NCBI GenBank assembly: GCA_020025955.1 | Contig: JAHHRF010000001.1 | Coordinates: 1 to 64,000 of the forward strand | DNA: 64,000 bases | Source of the DNA: Sutterella sp. | GTDB lineage: Bacteria; Pseudomonadota; Gammaproteobacteria; Burkholderiales; Burkholderiaceae_F | Reading direction: 5' to 3' | Part shown: positions 25,244 to 35,166 of the stretch, one piece after another | How the letters are laid out: each line of letters opens with the position of its first letter | Numbering within the stretch: position 1 is the first letter of the stretch | Notes under the pieces: generated by a model | What the model was told of the DNA's origin: nothing | The model's database searches: none | The model's input: the letters and a program-made list of their open reading frames with translations, nothing else | Made by a program: the position numbers and the translations under genes

Positions 25244-27616
25244 GTGAGTGCAACGACTAGAAAAAAACCGGTCCGTCGAGTGAAGAAAAAAACCTCGTCG
25301 GGCCTTTGGCGTTTTGTGAAGTGGGCTTTAGCCATTGGGGTCTCAGCCGGTCTCAGTGGGCTGTTTTTGCTCATCTTCGTTTTCGCCTACATCTACCATC
25401 AGCTCCCGCCCTTGGATGCGCTCCAGAACTATCATCCGCGCGTGCCGTTGCGCATTTGGAGTGCCGACGGGCAGTTGATGGGGGAATTTGGCCTGGAGCA
25501 TCGTGACTACGTGCCCTTAAAGGATGTGCCGCTCGATGTGCGTCATGCCATTTTGGCCGCCGAAGACGACGGCTTTTATGAGCACCCGGGGATTGAAGTC
25601 ACGGGGATCGTGCGTGCTGCCTTGATCAACGTCTTGACGGGGCGTCGCGGTCAAGGGGGCTCGACCATCACGCAGCAGGTGGCGCGTAACTTCTTCTTAA
25701 CGACGAAGCGTACCTACAAGCGTAAGCTCTACGAAATCGCCATGTCCTTCAAGATTGAGCGCATGCTCACGAAGGATCAGATTCTCGAAATCTATATCAA
25801 CCAGATTTACTTGGGTCAGCGTGCCTATGGGTTCCAGAGTGCGGCACGCACGTACTTTGGTCGCAGCCTCAAGGACCTTTCCATCGGGGAAGCCGCCACG
25901 TTGGCCGGGCTCCCGGTGGCCCCCTCGGCTTACAACCCGATCGTGAATCCGGCCCGCGCCACGATGCGCAAAAACTACGTGCTTCGTCGCATGTACGACT
26001 TGCATTACATCGATGAGATCACCTACACCGCAGAGCGCGCTGCCCCCATGCAGACGCGCCGTGCGCCGAGCCCTGAAGAGTTAGCGGCCTTAGGGGATAC
26101 GGGCGACAAGATCCACGCTAAGTACGCGGCGGAATTAGCCCGTCAGCTCGTCTATGACATCTTCAAGGACGAAACCTATTCGCGTGGGTTAAACGTGTAC
26201 ACCACGATTAACACCAAGGATCAAAATGCGGCGGTAGAAGCCGTGCATCAACAGCTCCAGCGCTACGACCGTAAGTACGGGTACCGTGGTCCTGAAGGCT
26301 TTGTGACGCTCCCTGCCAAGGGTGAAGCCAAGGCTGTAAAGGCGGCGCTCTCGGATATGCGCACCTCGCCCTTTATGGTAGCGGCCGTTGTGAAGCGCGC
26401 CACCCCGAAGGAAATCCAGGTGTGGTTGAGCCCCAATGAAGTCGTCACCTTGGATAAGGCGAGCTTGAAGTTTGGTCGCCACTACTTGGTGGCCCGCAAA
26501 GACAAGAGCCAGTTGCGCCCAGGGGCCTTGGTGCGTGTGACGCGCACCGAGAAGGACGGTTGGACCTTAGCGCAGGTCCCGGAAGTGGAAGCCGCCTTTG
26601 TGGCAGCGAACTCCACCACGGGTGCCGTGCAAGCGCTCGTGGGGGGCTTTGACTTTAATATCAATAAATTCAACCACGTCACCCAAGCTCAGCGTCAGCC
26701 AGGCTCCGCCTTTAAACCCTTTATTTATTCGGCGGCCTTAGAAAAGGGCTTTACGCCTGCGACCATCGTTAACGACGCCCCGATCATGATTGACCCCAAA
26801 TTAACGGGGAACAAGTTGTGGGAGCCGCGCAATTACGAAGGGCGCTTTGATGGGCCCATGCCCTTGCGTCGTGGGTTGGAGCTCTCGAAAAACCTGATTT
26901 CGATTCGCATCCTTCAGGCCATCACCCCGAAGTATGCCCAGCAGTACATCACGCGCTTTGGCTTTGCCGCCAAGGATCATCCGGCGTACTTACCGATGGC
27001 GTTGGGCTCGGGGAGCGTTACCCCCTGGCAGATGCTCGCTGGCTACATGGTGTTTGCTAACGGCGGCTACCGCGTCAAGCCCTACTTGATTGAGCGCGTC
27101 ACGGACGTCAATGGTCGCACCTTGATGCGTAACACCGGTCGCAGCGCCGGGGACGAGTCCATTCGTGCGATTTCGGACGCTAACGCCTTCGTGATGAACT
27201 CCCTCATGCACGGCGTCGCCGTTCGTGGGACGGCACGACGTGCGACGCGAGAGCTGGGTCGCCAGGATATTGCCGGCAAAACCGGTACCACCAATGACGC
27301 GCACGACGCCTGGTTCTGCGGGTACGCGGGCGATCAGGTGGGCGTGGCTTGGTTAGGCTACGACACCCCACGCCGCTTAGGGGCGCGTGAGACGGGTGGC
27401 GGCTTAGCGCTTCCCGTGTGGATTAGCTACATGCAAGTGGCGCTCGCTAACACCCCTGAGGCCGTGCACATCATGCCCTCCTCGGTGGTGGAGCACGACG
27501 GCGAACTCTACTACAAGGATCAAGTGGGGAGCCTCCCCTTGGATGCCAACGGCAACCCCTTGAGCGAAACGCAAGATGCGATTGGTGAGGCGCTCCTCAA
27601 CAATCAAATCTTCTAA
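25244..27616 (+). CDS. mrcA: Penicillin-binding protein 1A
   Basis: Bifunctional peptidoglycan synthase. Cytoplasmic basic tail, membrane helix at about 30-50, then the glycosyltransferase domain with catalytic E107 in AAEDDGFYEHPG and GGSTITQQVARN at 138-149. An OB-like insert follows, then the transpeptidase domain with active-site S488 in PGSAFKP, SKN, and KTGTTND. 790 residues, usual length. The start is GTG with a weak AGCGGATAA ribosome site. Ends at a strong terminator. Confidence 0.96.
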   Translation: MSATTRKKPVRRVKKKTSSGLWRFVKWALAIGVSAGLSGLFLLIFVFAYIYHQLPPLDALQNYHPRVPLRIWSADGQLMGEFGLEHRDYVPLKDVPLDVRHAILAAEDDGFYEHPGIEVTGIVRAALINVLTGRRGQGGSTITQQVARNFFLTTKRTYKRKLYEIAMSFKIERMLTKDQILEIYINQIYLGQRAYGFQSAARTYFGRSLKDLSIGEAATLAGLPVAPSAYNPIVNPARATMRKNYVLRRMYDLHYIDEITYTAERAAPMQTRRAPSPEELAALGDTGDKIHAKYAAELARQLVYDIFKDETYSRGLNVYTTINTKDQNAAVEAVHQQLQRYDRKYGYRGPEGFVTLPAKGEAKAVKAALSDMRTSPFMVAAVVKRATPKEIQVWLSPNEVVTLDKASLKFGRHYLVARKDKSQLRPGALVRVTRTEKDGWTLAQVPEVEAAFVAANSTTGAVQALVGGFDFNINKFNHVTQAQRQPGSAFKPFIYSAALEKGFTPATIVNDAPIMIDPKLTGNKLWEPRNYEGRFDGPMPLRRGLELSKNLISIRILQAITPKYAQQYITRFGFAAKDHPAYLPMALGSGSVTPWQMLAGYMVFANGGYRVKPYLIERVTDVNGRTLMRNTGRSAGDESIRAISDANAFVMNSLMHGVAVRGTARRATRELGRQDIAGKTGTTNDAHDAWFCGYAGDQVGVAWLGYDTPRRLGARETGGGLALPVWISYMQVALANTPEAVHIMPSSVVEHDGELYYKDQVGSLPLDANGNPLSETQDAIGEALLNNQIF

Positions 27617-27627
27617 GCCCTAAAGCC

Positions 27628-27662
27628 AAAAAGGCACCCTTTCTCTGAAGGGTGCCTTTTTT
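27628..27662. terminator. Bidirectional terminator between mrcA and cyaY
   Basis: Stem AAGGCACCCT / AGGGTGCCTT with loop TTCTCTGA and T runs on both strands, between convergent genes. Confidence 0.85.
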
Positions 27663-27694
27663 CTTGGTAAGTGCTCGAGCAATATCTATTACAC

Positions 27695-28009
27695 TTACAG
27701 CGTGACCTCGACCCCCATGCGGGTGAGTGCCTCGGCGATTACGCTCTCGAGCGTCGCTTCGGTACGCGTGTCGCACCAAGCCTGGCCCGACAGACGGAAA
27801 TGGTGCCCCCCAAAGGGACTGGCAAACCAGATTTCCTGCATAGGCGCCTGAATGTTGACGATGACTTGACGGCCGTCGTCTAATTCAATGGCTAACACAT
27901 GACCGTTGCGAAAGGTTTCACATTCGCCATCGGTTACGGTTTCTACCCATTGCTCAAGGTGCGCAAACTGCGCTTCCGCGAGCGCTAAAAATTCAGACTC
28001 CGTCTGCAT
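27695..28009 (-). CDS. cyaY: Iron-sulfur cluster protein CyaY (frataxin)
   Basis: Bacterial frataxin that binds iron and tunes the cysteine desulfurase IscS. 104 residues; acidic first helix (ESEFLALAEAQFAHLEQWVE), then the sheet with VLAIELDDGRQVIVNIQAP and QEIWFASPFGGHHF, the most conserved stretch. The start codon is 17 bases from the divergent lptM start. Confidence 0.94.
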   Translation of the reverse strand: MQTESEFLALAEAQFAHLEQWVETVTDGECETFRNGHVLAIELDDGRQVIVNIQAPMQEIWFASPFGGHHFRLSGQAWCDTRTEATLESVIAEALTRMGVEVTL

Positions 28010-28026
28010 TACAAGGACTCCTTCTT

Positions 28027-28152
28027 ATGCGAAGCATTATGATTCTTACCGCCTTAGCCACCTTAGGGCTCGCCTTGACGGGCTGTGGTGTCTCGGGGGA
28101 ATTAACGTTACCCACGCCCAGTATCGGCGTTGGGGTCGGGGTGGGTCTCTAA
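28027..28152 (+). CDS. lptM: Small LptM-like outer-membrane lipoprotein
   Basis: A 41-residue reading frame, MRSIMILTALATLGLALTGC as signal with lipobox, then GVSGELTLPTPSIG and a Gly-Val tail. The pattern CG..G.L.LP after the lipidated Cys20 matches the LptM (YifL) family, which helps assembly of the LptD lipopolysaccharide translocon. AAGGACT precedes the ATG. Divergent from cyaY, as in relatives, but the usual downstream lysA is absent; a terminator follows. Confidence 0.75.
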   Translation: MRSIMILTALATLGLALTGCGVSGELTLPTPSIGVGVGVGL

Positions 28153-28171
28153 ACACTCTACCCTGGTGGAT

Positions 28172-28217
28172 AAAGCGATGGCGAGGGCACACCCCTTTGG
28201 TCCATCGCTTTTTTTAT
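28172..28217 (+). terminator. Terminator of lptM
   Basis: Stem AAAGCGATGG / CCATCGCTTT with a 20-base loop, followed by a run of T residues, just after lptM. Confidence 0.8.
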
Positions 28218-28221
28218 TTCG

Positions 28222-28617
28222 TTAGTCGTCAAAGCCGTCGAACGAAACGGCCTCCATACGACGGCGATCGCGCTTCGTGGGGCGTCCCTTGGGGATGGCG
28301 TGCGCGGGCTCAAAGGCGACCTTCATGGCGTCTTTCTTTTGCGTACGCTTTAAAAGGCTTTCCGCCGTCTCCTCATAGAGCGTTTGAGCGACGGGAGCGG
28401 GGCCACGGACGCTGGAAAGGCCCTTTACCACCACCACGAAGTGCTCGTCCCCACGGTCGATTTCAAGGGTGTCACCGACTTTCACATCACGACTCGCTTT
28501 CATGCGTTGGCCACCGAGCGCACGCACACGCCCCAGTCCCACCGCCTCTTGGGCGACGGAGCGGGTCTTAAAAAAGCGCGCAGCCCAAAGCCATTTATCA
28601 ATTCGCATCGCGTCCAT
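28222..28617 (-). CDS. hslR: Heat shock protein 15 (S4-domain RNA-binding protein)
   Basis: Binds free 50S subunits that carry a stalled nascent chain and helps recycle them after heat shock. The S4 domain begins MRIDKWLWAARFFKTRS and includes VRALGGQRMKAS. The C-terminal tail is basic (KGRPTKRDRRR). From the ATG at 28617 it has 131 residues (family about 133); TGAGGAT lies upstream, so the frame open to 28755 is not used. Separate unit after the rplQ terminator. Confidence 0.93.
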   Translation of the reverse strand: MDAMRIDKWLWAARFFKTRSVAQEAVGLGRVRALGGQRMKASRDVKVGDTLEIDRGDEHFVVVVKGLSSVRGPAPVAQTLYEETAESLLKRTQKKDAMKVAFEPAHAIPKGRPTKRDRRRMEAVSFDGFDD

Positions 28618-28683
28618 GCTGTGGCGTATCCTCAAGAAAACGAAACCCCCAACGGGTGGAAGTTTCATTTTACAGGCAAACAA

Positions 28684-28723
28684 AAAGCCCGAGGGCGACA
28701 AAGCGCGCCATCGGGCTTTAAGC
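28684..28723 (-). terminator. Terminator of the alpha operon (after rplQ)
   Basis: On the minus strand AAAGCCCGA / TCGGGCTTT with an 18-base loop followed by TTG/TTTG. It lies 48 bases after rplQ. Confidence 0.75.
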
Positions 28724-28770
28724 ATTTTGTGTCGAAGGGTTCTAAAACCCATCAATCAACGAAACCTAAA

Positions 28771-29157
28771 TTAGGCTTCCTTGACTTCTTCAACCACTTC
28801 AGCCTTTTCCACGAGTTCCATGTAGGCCATCGGAGCGTTGTCGCCAACACGGTAGCCCATCTTGAGGATACGGGTGTAGCCGCCGTTGCGGTTAGCAAAG
28901 CGGGGGCCGATTTCGTTGAAGAGCTTCACAACGATTTCACGATCGCGGAGGCGGTTGAAAGCCAAACGCTTGTTCGCAACGGTCGGGTTCTTAGCGAGCG
29001 TGATCATCGGTTCGACGACACGGCGAAGTTCCTTAGCCTTAGGAAGGGTGGTCTTGATGGCTTCGTGGCGAAGCAAGGAGACCATCATGTTGCGGAGCAT
29101 AGCCAAGCGGTGAGCGCTGGTGCGGTTGAGCTTACGAAGACCGTGACGGTGACGCAT
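28771..29157 (-). CDS. rplQ: 50S ribosomal protein L17
   Basis: Large-subunit protein near the exit tunnel. From the ATG at 29157 the protein is 128 residues, starting MRHRHGLRKLNRTSAHR, a family signature; the open frame to 29220 is not used. The C-terminal end (EKAEVVEEVKEA) is acidic. Unlike the usual tight rpoA-rplQ pair, it is 302 bases from rpoA, behind hairpins, and has its own promoter. Confidence 0.97.
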   Translation of the reverse strand: MRHRHGLRKLNRTSAHRLAMLRNMMVSLLRHEAIKTTLPKAKELRRVVEPMITLAKNPTVANKRLAFNRLRDREIVVKLFNEIGPRFANRNGGYTRILKMGYRVGDNAPMAYMELVEKAEVVEEVKEA

Positions 29158-29316
29158 AGTAAATACCTCTGTATAAATGTTTTCTTTAAAGGATTGCTTC
29201 GAAAAAAAGAAGAGAAGCAATCAATTCACCGGCCCCGACTCTTCTATCCGTTGGAGGCGCTGTCCTTAAAAGGCGAGCGGTCACTCCGATGGCGGACGGG
29301 TACCGATAAGGCGTTG

Positions 29317-29345
29317 ATTCTACAAGAAAAGAAAACGCCGTGCAA
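29317..29345 (-). promoter_or_regulatory. Promoter of rplQ
   Basis: On the minus strand TTGCAC (29345-29340), 17-base spacer, TAGAAT (29322-29317). It lies immediately after the terminator that ends rpoA transcription. Confidence 0.7.
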
Positions 29346-29347
29346 TT

Positions 29348-29381
29348 AAAAAACGACGCTGAAAGCTCAACGTCGTTTTTT
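29348..29381 (-). terminator. Terminator between rpoA and rplQ
   Basis: Stem AAAAAACGACG / CGTCGTTTTTT on the minus strand with a 12-base loop. It is the last of three hairpins after rpoA. Confidence 0.8.
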
Positions 29382-29459
29382 CGTTTGAAAGACGGGCGAA
29401 TTCGTGTCCGTCCGTCTTTCAAAGCTCTCCGTGAAGGAGAGCTTTATGTCGAAGTCGAA

Positions 29460-30479
29460 TTACTTCTTGAAGCCAGGGGCCACTAAGCGGTCCTGAGCAG
29501 GCGGCCAGTTGTCGAGACGGCTACCGAGCGTAAGACCATGAGCGGCCAAGACTTCCTTGATTTCCATCAAGGACTTACGACCCAAGTTCGGGGTCTTGAG
29601 CAATTCGTTTTCGGTGCGCTGGATAAGGTCACCGATGCGTTCGATCTTTTCAGCCTTCAAGCAGTTAGCCGAGCGAACCGTGAGTTCGAGGTCGTCAACC
29701 GGACGCAAGAGGATCGGATCCAAGGGAGGCGGCTGATCGGCTTCAGGCACTTCGGCTTCAGCGCTGGTGGGTTCATTGGTGATGGAACCAAAGACCGCGA
29801 GCTGTTCCTGAAGGATACGGACGGCTTCGTGAAGGGCGTCTTCCGGACCCACGGCACCGTTCGTTTCGATCGTCATTTCGAGCTTGTCAAGGTCGGTGCG
29901 CTGCTGAACGCGAGCGGCCTGAACCTGGTAAGCCACGCGGCGGATCGGGGAGAAGGAAGCATCCATGATGATGCGACCCAAGGCGCTCTTGGAGTAGTCG
30001 TCGCGGAAAGCGCGAACGTCACCCGGCTGATAGCCACGGCCCGTTTCCACCTTCACCTGCATGTCAAGACGGCCACCGGAGAGGTTGGCGATGACGTGCT
30101 CGGGGTTGATGATCGTCACATCGTGCGGCAATTCGAAGTCGGCAGCGGTCACAACGCCTTCACCTTCACGGTGGAGCTTCAACGTGACTTCATCACGACC
30201 TTCGAGCTTGAAAACCACGCCCTTCAAGTTCAAGAGGATGTCCACAACGTCTTCCATGACGCCGTCGATCTGGGAGTATTCATGAACCACACCGCTGATC
30301 TGAACTTCCGTCGGTGCGTAACCGATCATGGAGCTCATCAAAATACGGCGAAGTGCGTTGCCTAACGTGTGGCCATAGCCACGTTCAAACGGTTCAAGCG
30401 TAATAACGGCGCTGTTAGGATCCGTTTCGCTAAGCTGCACGTCCACGCTGGTGGGCTGCAAAAGGGCGATATTTGCCAT
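29460..30479 (-). CDS. rpoA: RNA polymerase alpha subunit
   Basis: Assembles beta and beta-prime and contacts activators and UP elements. N-terminal domain with GYGHTLGNALRRILMSSM and the C-terminal domain with RSANCLKAEKIERIGDLIQR and NLGRKSLMEIKEVL, the DNA-binding helices. 339 residues; the C-terminal tail WPPAQDRLVAPGFKK is like other betaproteobacteria. Separated by 288 bases and a hairpin from rpsD. Confidence 0.98.
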   Translation of the reverse strand: MANIALLQPTSVDVQLSETDPNSAVITLEPFERGYGHTLGNALRRILMSSMIGYAPTEVQISGVVHEYSQIDGVMEDVVDILLNLKGVVFKLEGRDEVTLKLHREGEGVVTAADFELPHDVTIINPEHVIANLSGGRLDMQVKVETGRGYQPGDVRAFRDDYSKSALGRIIMDASFSPIRRVAYQVQAARVQQRTDLDKLEMTIETNGAVGPEDALHEAVRILQEQLAVFGSITNEPTSAEAEVPEADQPPPLDPILLRPVDDLELTVRSANCLKAEKIERIGDLIQRTENELLKTPNLGRKSLMEIKEVLAAHGLTLGSRLDNWPPAQDRLVAPGFKK

Positions 30480-30671
30480 GAGTGTTAATCCTTTAATATT
30501 CCGGCCGGCGCGTTAAGCCGACAGACGAATGGGATTGGGAGCGTAAAAGTGACGCCAGGCTCCCTGGTCATTTTGGCGTCGTTAATTCTCGATTTTAATC
30601 GATTCCGATCGGCACTGTCGCCAATACCGATGGGAATCGAGTGGTGGGAAAAAGCCACCACGTCGAAAGAA

Positions 30672-30701
30672 CGAAAACGCGGCCGAGGGGACCGCGTTTC
30701 G
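30672..30701 (-). terminator. Terminator-like hairpin between rpsD and rpoA
   Basis: On the minus strand CGAAACGCGG pairs with CCGCGTTTTCG (one bulged base), followed by TTCTTTC. The T tract is weak, so it may attenuate rather than stop transcription. The rest of the 288-base gap has further inverted repeats but no gene. Confidence 0.5.
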
Positions 30702-30767
30702 ATTTTTCTGCCACTGTGAGCATTGCCGGCCGACGCACTACATCGGCCGAACAGTCCATAAGGACAA

Positions 30768-31394
<627 letters not shown>

Positions 31395-31415
31395 TTAAAA
31401 ATGCCTCTTTATCCT

Positions 31416-31474
31416 GTAGGTAACCCCTACATTCAGTTCACATGCCTCAGTAATGCAGTGAACACGGGGGATTC
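31416..31474 (-). promoter_or_regulatory. Structured leader before rpsD
   Basis: On the minus strand GTTCACTGC and GCATGTGAAC form a hairpin, and flanking CCCCC and GGGG runs could pair around it. Its place between rpsK and rpsD suggests control of S4 synthesis, but this is only an inference from structure and position. Confidence 0.3.
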
Positions 31475-31492
31475 AACAGAAATTGTTAAAAA

Positions 31493-31900
31493 TTAAACGC
31501 GACGGCGCTTGGAGGGGCGAACACCGTTATGCGGAACCGGCGTCACGTCCTGGATGGACGTCACACGGATACCGAGTGCATTCAATGCACGAACGGAGGA
31601 TTCGCGACCAGGACCGGGACCCCAAATACGGACTTCAACGTTCTTGAGACCGTATTCAAGAGCAATCTTGCCAGCCACGTCAGCAGCAACCTGTGCAGCG
31701 AACGGGGTGGACTTGCGGGAGCCCTTAAAGCCCTGAGCACCGGAGGACGACGCAGCGATAGCGTTGCCCTGGCGATCAGTGATCGTGATGATGGTGTTGT
31801 TGAAGGAAGCGTGAACGTGAGCGATACCTTCCGTCACGACCTTCTTGACCTTCTTACGAGCACGCTGCCCAGCAGCCTGCTTGGAATTATTGCCAGCCAT
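31493..31900 (-). CDS. rpsK: 30S ribosomal protein S11
   Basis: Platform protein of the small subunit next to S7 and the mRNA exit. 135 residues with IAHVHASFNNTIITITDRQGN, the family signature, and the basic end NGVRPSKRRRV. Twelve bases after rpsM in the alpha operon. Confidence 0.98.
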   Translation of the reverse strand: MAGNNSKQAAGQRARKKVKKVVTEGIAHVHASFNNTIITITDRQGNAIAASSSGAQGFKGSRKSTPFAAQVAADVAGKIALEYGLKNVEVRIWGPGPGRESSVRALNALGIRVTSIQDVTPVPHNGVRPSKRRRV

Positions 31901-31912
31901 ACTTATCCTTTA

Positions 31913-32278
31913 TTACTTCTTGAGCGTCACACCGGCCTTACGCGGGCCTTTGCGGGTGCGAGCATTAGTACGGGTACGCTGACCACGGCAGGGCAAGCCC
32001 TTGCGGTGGCGCATGCCACGGTACGTCCCAAGGTCGATAAGACGCTTGATCGAGAGCTGAACCTCACGACGCAAGTCACCTTCGACAGTGAAACTGTTGA
32101 CCTGTTCACGGATCTTTTCGAGTTCTTCGTCGGAGAGATCCTTGATCTTCTTGGAAAATTCAATGCCACAGTTGTTCAGGATTTCCTGAGCGCGCGAACG
32201 GCCGATGCCATAGATGGCGGTCAAACCGATTTCGCAGTGCTGCTGCGGCGGAATATTAATACCGGCGATACGTGCCAT
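31913..32278 (-). CDS. rpsM: 30S ribosomal protein S13
   Basis: Head protein of the small subunit that contacts the large subunit and tRNA. 121 residues, MARIAGINIPPQQH start and the C-terminal basic tail with RGQRTRTNARTRKGPRK. Follows rpmJ by 11 bases. Confidence 0.98.
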   Translation of the reverse strand: MARIAGINIPPQQHCEIGLTAIYGIGRSRAQEILNNCGIEFSKKIKDLSDEELEKIREQVNSFTVEGDLRREVQLSIKRLIDLGTYRGMRHRKGLPCRGQRTRTNARTRKGPRKAGVTLKK

Positions 32279-32289
32279 TTTTTACCTCT

Positions 32290-32403
32290 TTAGCCTTGAC
32301 GCTGCTTGTGACGCGGATCGGAGCAGATCACGCGGACAACGCCTTTACGCTTGATGATTTTGCACTTGCGGCACATCTTTTTTACCGAAGCGTTAACCTT
32401 CAT
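32290..32403 (-). CDS. rpmJ: 50S ribosomal protein L36
   Basis: 37-residue zinc-binding protein, MKVNASVKKMCRKCKIIKRK followed by GVVRVICSDPRHKQRQG. The C-C-C-H zinc ligands (Cys11, Cys14, Cys27, His32) are all present, so it is the zinc-dependent form. It is the first gene of the alpha unit here; infA, which often sits between secY and rpmJ in relatives, is not in this position. Confidence 0.95.
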   Translation of the reverse strand: MKVNASVKKMCRKCKIIKRKGVVRVICSDPRHKQRQG

Positions 32404-32462
32404 TCTCATCTCCACGTGCAATTACGCACGGATTATCAATGCCCTCGTGGCAGAAACCGTAA

Positions 32463-32491
32463 AGATTACTTCAAGTTTCTGTTGAATGCAA
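32463..32491 (-). promoter_or_regulatory. Promoter of the alpha operon (rpmJ-rpsM-rpsK-rpsD)
   Basis: On the minus strand TTGCAT (32491-32486), 17-base spacer, TAATCT (32468-32463). It follows hairpins downstream of secY, among them GGGTGACC/GGTCACCC near 32550-32570. Confidence 0.55.
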
Positions 32492-32548
32492 GTCAGAATG
32501 GCAACGTAGTGCATTGAGATTCAAATTTACATTCATTTGACGGATAAA

Positions 32549-32570
32549 GGGTGACCCAATGGTCACCCAT
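32549..32570 (-). terminator. Hairpin after secY, possible terminator
   Basis: GGGTGACC and GGTCACCC pair around a short loop and are followed by TTTATCC on the minus strand. Two more short hairpins lie between it and the secY stop codon. Confidence 0.45.
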
Positions 32571-32628
32571 TTATCCAACCCACGGTGACGGGGTTGCCCC
32601 CGTCGGCATTGGGTGTTATGCCGACTTT

Positions 32629-33954
<1,326 letters not shown>

Positions 33955-33977
33955 GTCGGATTCCTCTCTGGTAAAGC

Positions 33978-34418
33978 TTATTCGCTGTCAGCCACGGAAC
34001 CACCAGCTGCTTCGATCGCAGCACGGGCACCCTTGGTGACACCAAGACCGCGAACGATCACCTTGCGGGTGAGTTCACCCGAGAGGATCACGCGAGCAGC
34101 CAAAGCGCGGGAAGAAACGATGCCGGCAGACTGAAGAATGCCGAGATCAATCTCTTCAACGCCAATCTTTTCCAGGTCGGAAAGACGAACCACTTCACAA
34201 TAGCGGCGGGTCATCGAGGTGAAACCACGCTTCGGAAGACGGCGATACATAGGCATCTGGCCGCCTTCAAAACCTACCTTGTGGAAGCCGCCAGCACGGG
34301 ACTTCTGACCCTTGTGGCCACGACCAGCGGTCTTGCCCAAGCCAGAACCCACACCGCGACCAACGCGGCGAGCGGGCTTCTTAGAGCCCTCAGCGGGCTT
34401 AATCGTATTTAAACGCAT
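33978..34418 (-). CDS. rplO: 50S ribosomal protein L15
   Basis: Late-assembly large-subunit protein. 146 residues with the Gly/Arg/Lys-rich extended N terminus (RRVGRGVGSGLGKTAGRGHKG) and a globular C-terminal domain. It follows rpmD by 16 bases. Confidence 0.98.
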   Translation of the reverse strand: MRLNTIKPAEGSKKPARRVGRGVGSGLGKTAGRGHKGQKSRAGGFHKVGFEGGQMPMYRRLPKRGFTSMTRRYCEVVRLSDLEKIGVEEIDLGILQSAGIVSSRALAARVILSGELTRKVIVRGLGVTKGARAAIEAAGGSVADSE

Positions 34419-34434
34419 TGATACTACCTCTTGA

Positions 34435-34617
34435 TCATTCGGCGCGTACTAAGAACGCAACTTTTTTGATCATGCCACGGACTTCAGGCGTATCCACGAG
34501 CACGCGGGAGTGGTTGAGCTTCTTCAAGCCCAAGCCACGAACCGTAGCGCGGTGGTCAGCATTCGTGCCGATGGGGCTCTTAACAAGAGTAACCTTAACG
34601 GTCTTCTTTTCGGACAT
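34435..34617 (-). CDS. rpmD: 50S ribosomal protein L30
   Basis: 60-residue large-subunit protein; VTLVKSPIGTNADHRATVRG and LGLKKLNHSRVL are typical. Lies between rpsE and rplO, as in other bacteria. Confidence 0.97.
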   Translation of the reverse strand: MSEKKTVKVTLVKSPIGTNADHRATVRGLGLKKLNHSRVLVDTPEVRGMIKKVAFLVRAE

Positions 34618-34633
34618 GTCTGGTTTCTCCTAA

Positions 34634-35155
34634 TTAGCCGAACAGCTCTTCGACCGTCTTGCCACGCTTGGCAGCAATGTCGGACGGGCTGTGGAGGTTA
34701 GCGAGAGCGTTGATGGTAGCGCGAACCAAGTTGTACGGGTTCGTGGAACCATAGGCCTTCGCCACCACGTCACGGATACCGACAGCATCGCACACAGCGC
34801 GCATCGGACCACCAGCGATCACACCGGTACCTTCGGAAGCGGGCATCATGATGACGCGGGAAGCGCCATGACGACCTTCAACCTGGTGGTGGATCGTGCC
34901 ATTCTTGAGCGGGACGCGGATCATGGAGTTGCGAGCGCGCTCCATGGCCTTAGAAACGGACTGCGGCACTTCGCGGGACTTACCCGTACCCATACCGATG
35001 CGACCGTCGCCGTCACCAACAACCGTAAGAGCAGCGAACGCGAGGATACGACCACCCTTAACAACCTTCGTGACGCGGTTAACCGCGATCATCTTTTCAC
35101 GCAGACCGTCGCCCTGTTCGTCGACCATCTGGTTTTTACCTTGAACGTTAGCCAT
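34634..35155 (-). CDS. rpsE: 30S ribosomal protein S5
   Basis: Small-subunit protein involved in decoding fidelity and mRNA helicase action at the entry tunnel. 173 residues; double-stranded RNA-binding type N-terminal part (VKGGRILAFAALTVVGDGDG) and C-terminal GVIAGGPMRAVCDAVGIRDV. Confidence 0.98.
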   Translation of the reverse strand: MANVQGKNQMVDEQGDGLREKMIAVNRVTKVVKGGRILAFAALTVVGDGDGRIGMGTGKSREVPQSVSKAMERARNSMIRVPLKNGTIHHQVEGRHGASRVIMMPASEGTGVIAGGPMRAVCDAVGIRDVVAKAYGSTNPYNLVRATINALANLHSPSDIAAKRGKTVEELFG

Positions 35156-35166
35156 TTCGACCTGCC

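Larger units (their letters stand above)
29158..29459 (-). other. rpoA-rplQ intergenic region with serial hairpins
   Basis: 302 bases without a gene. In transcription order: hairpin AAAGCTCTCC/GGAGAGCTTT, hairpin GAAAGACGG/CCGTCTTTC, a strong poly-T terminator, and a near-consensus promoter for rplQ. Confidence 0.75.

Noticed and set aside
28384..29349. 321-codon frame opposite hslR and rplQ
   Set aside because: It crosses two real genes and a terminator on the other strand.
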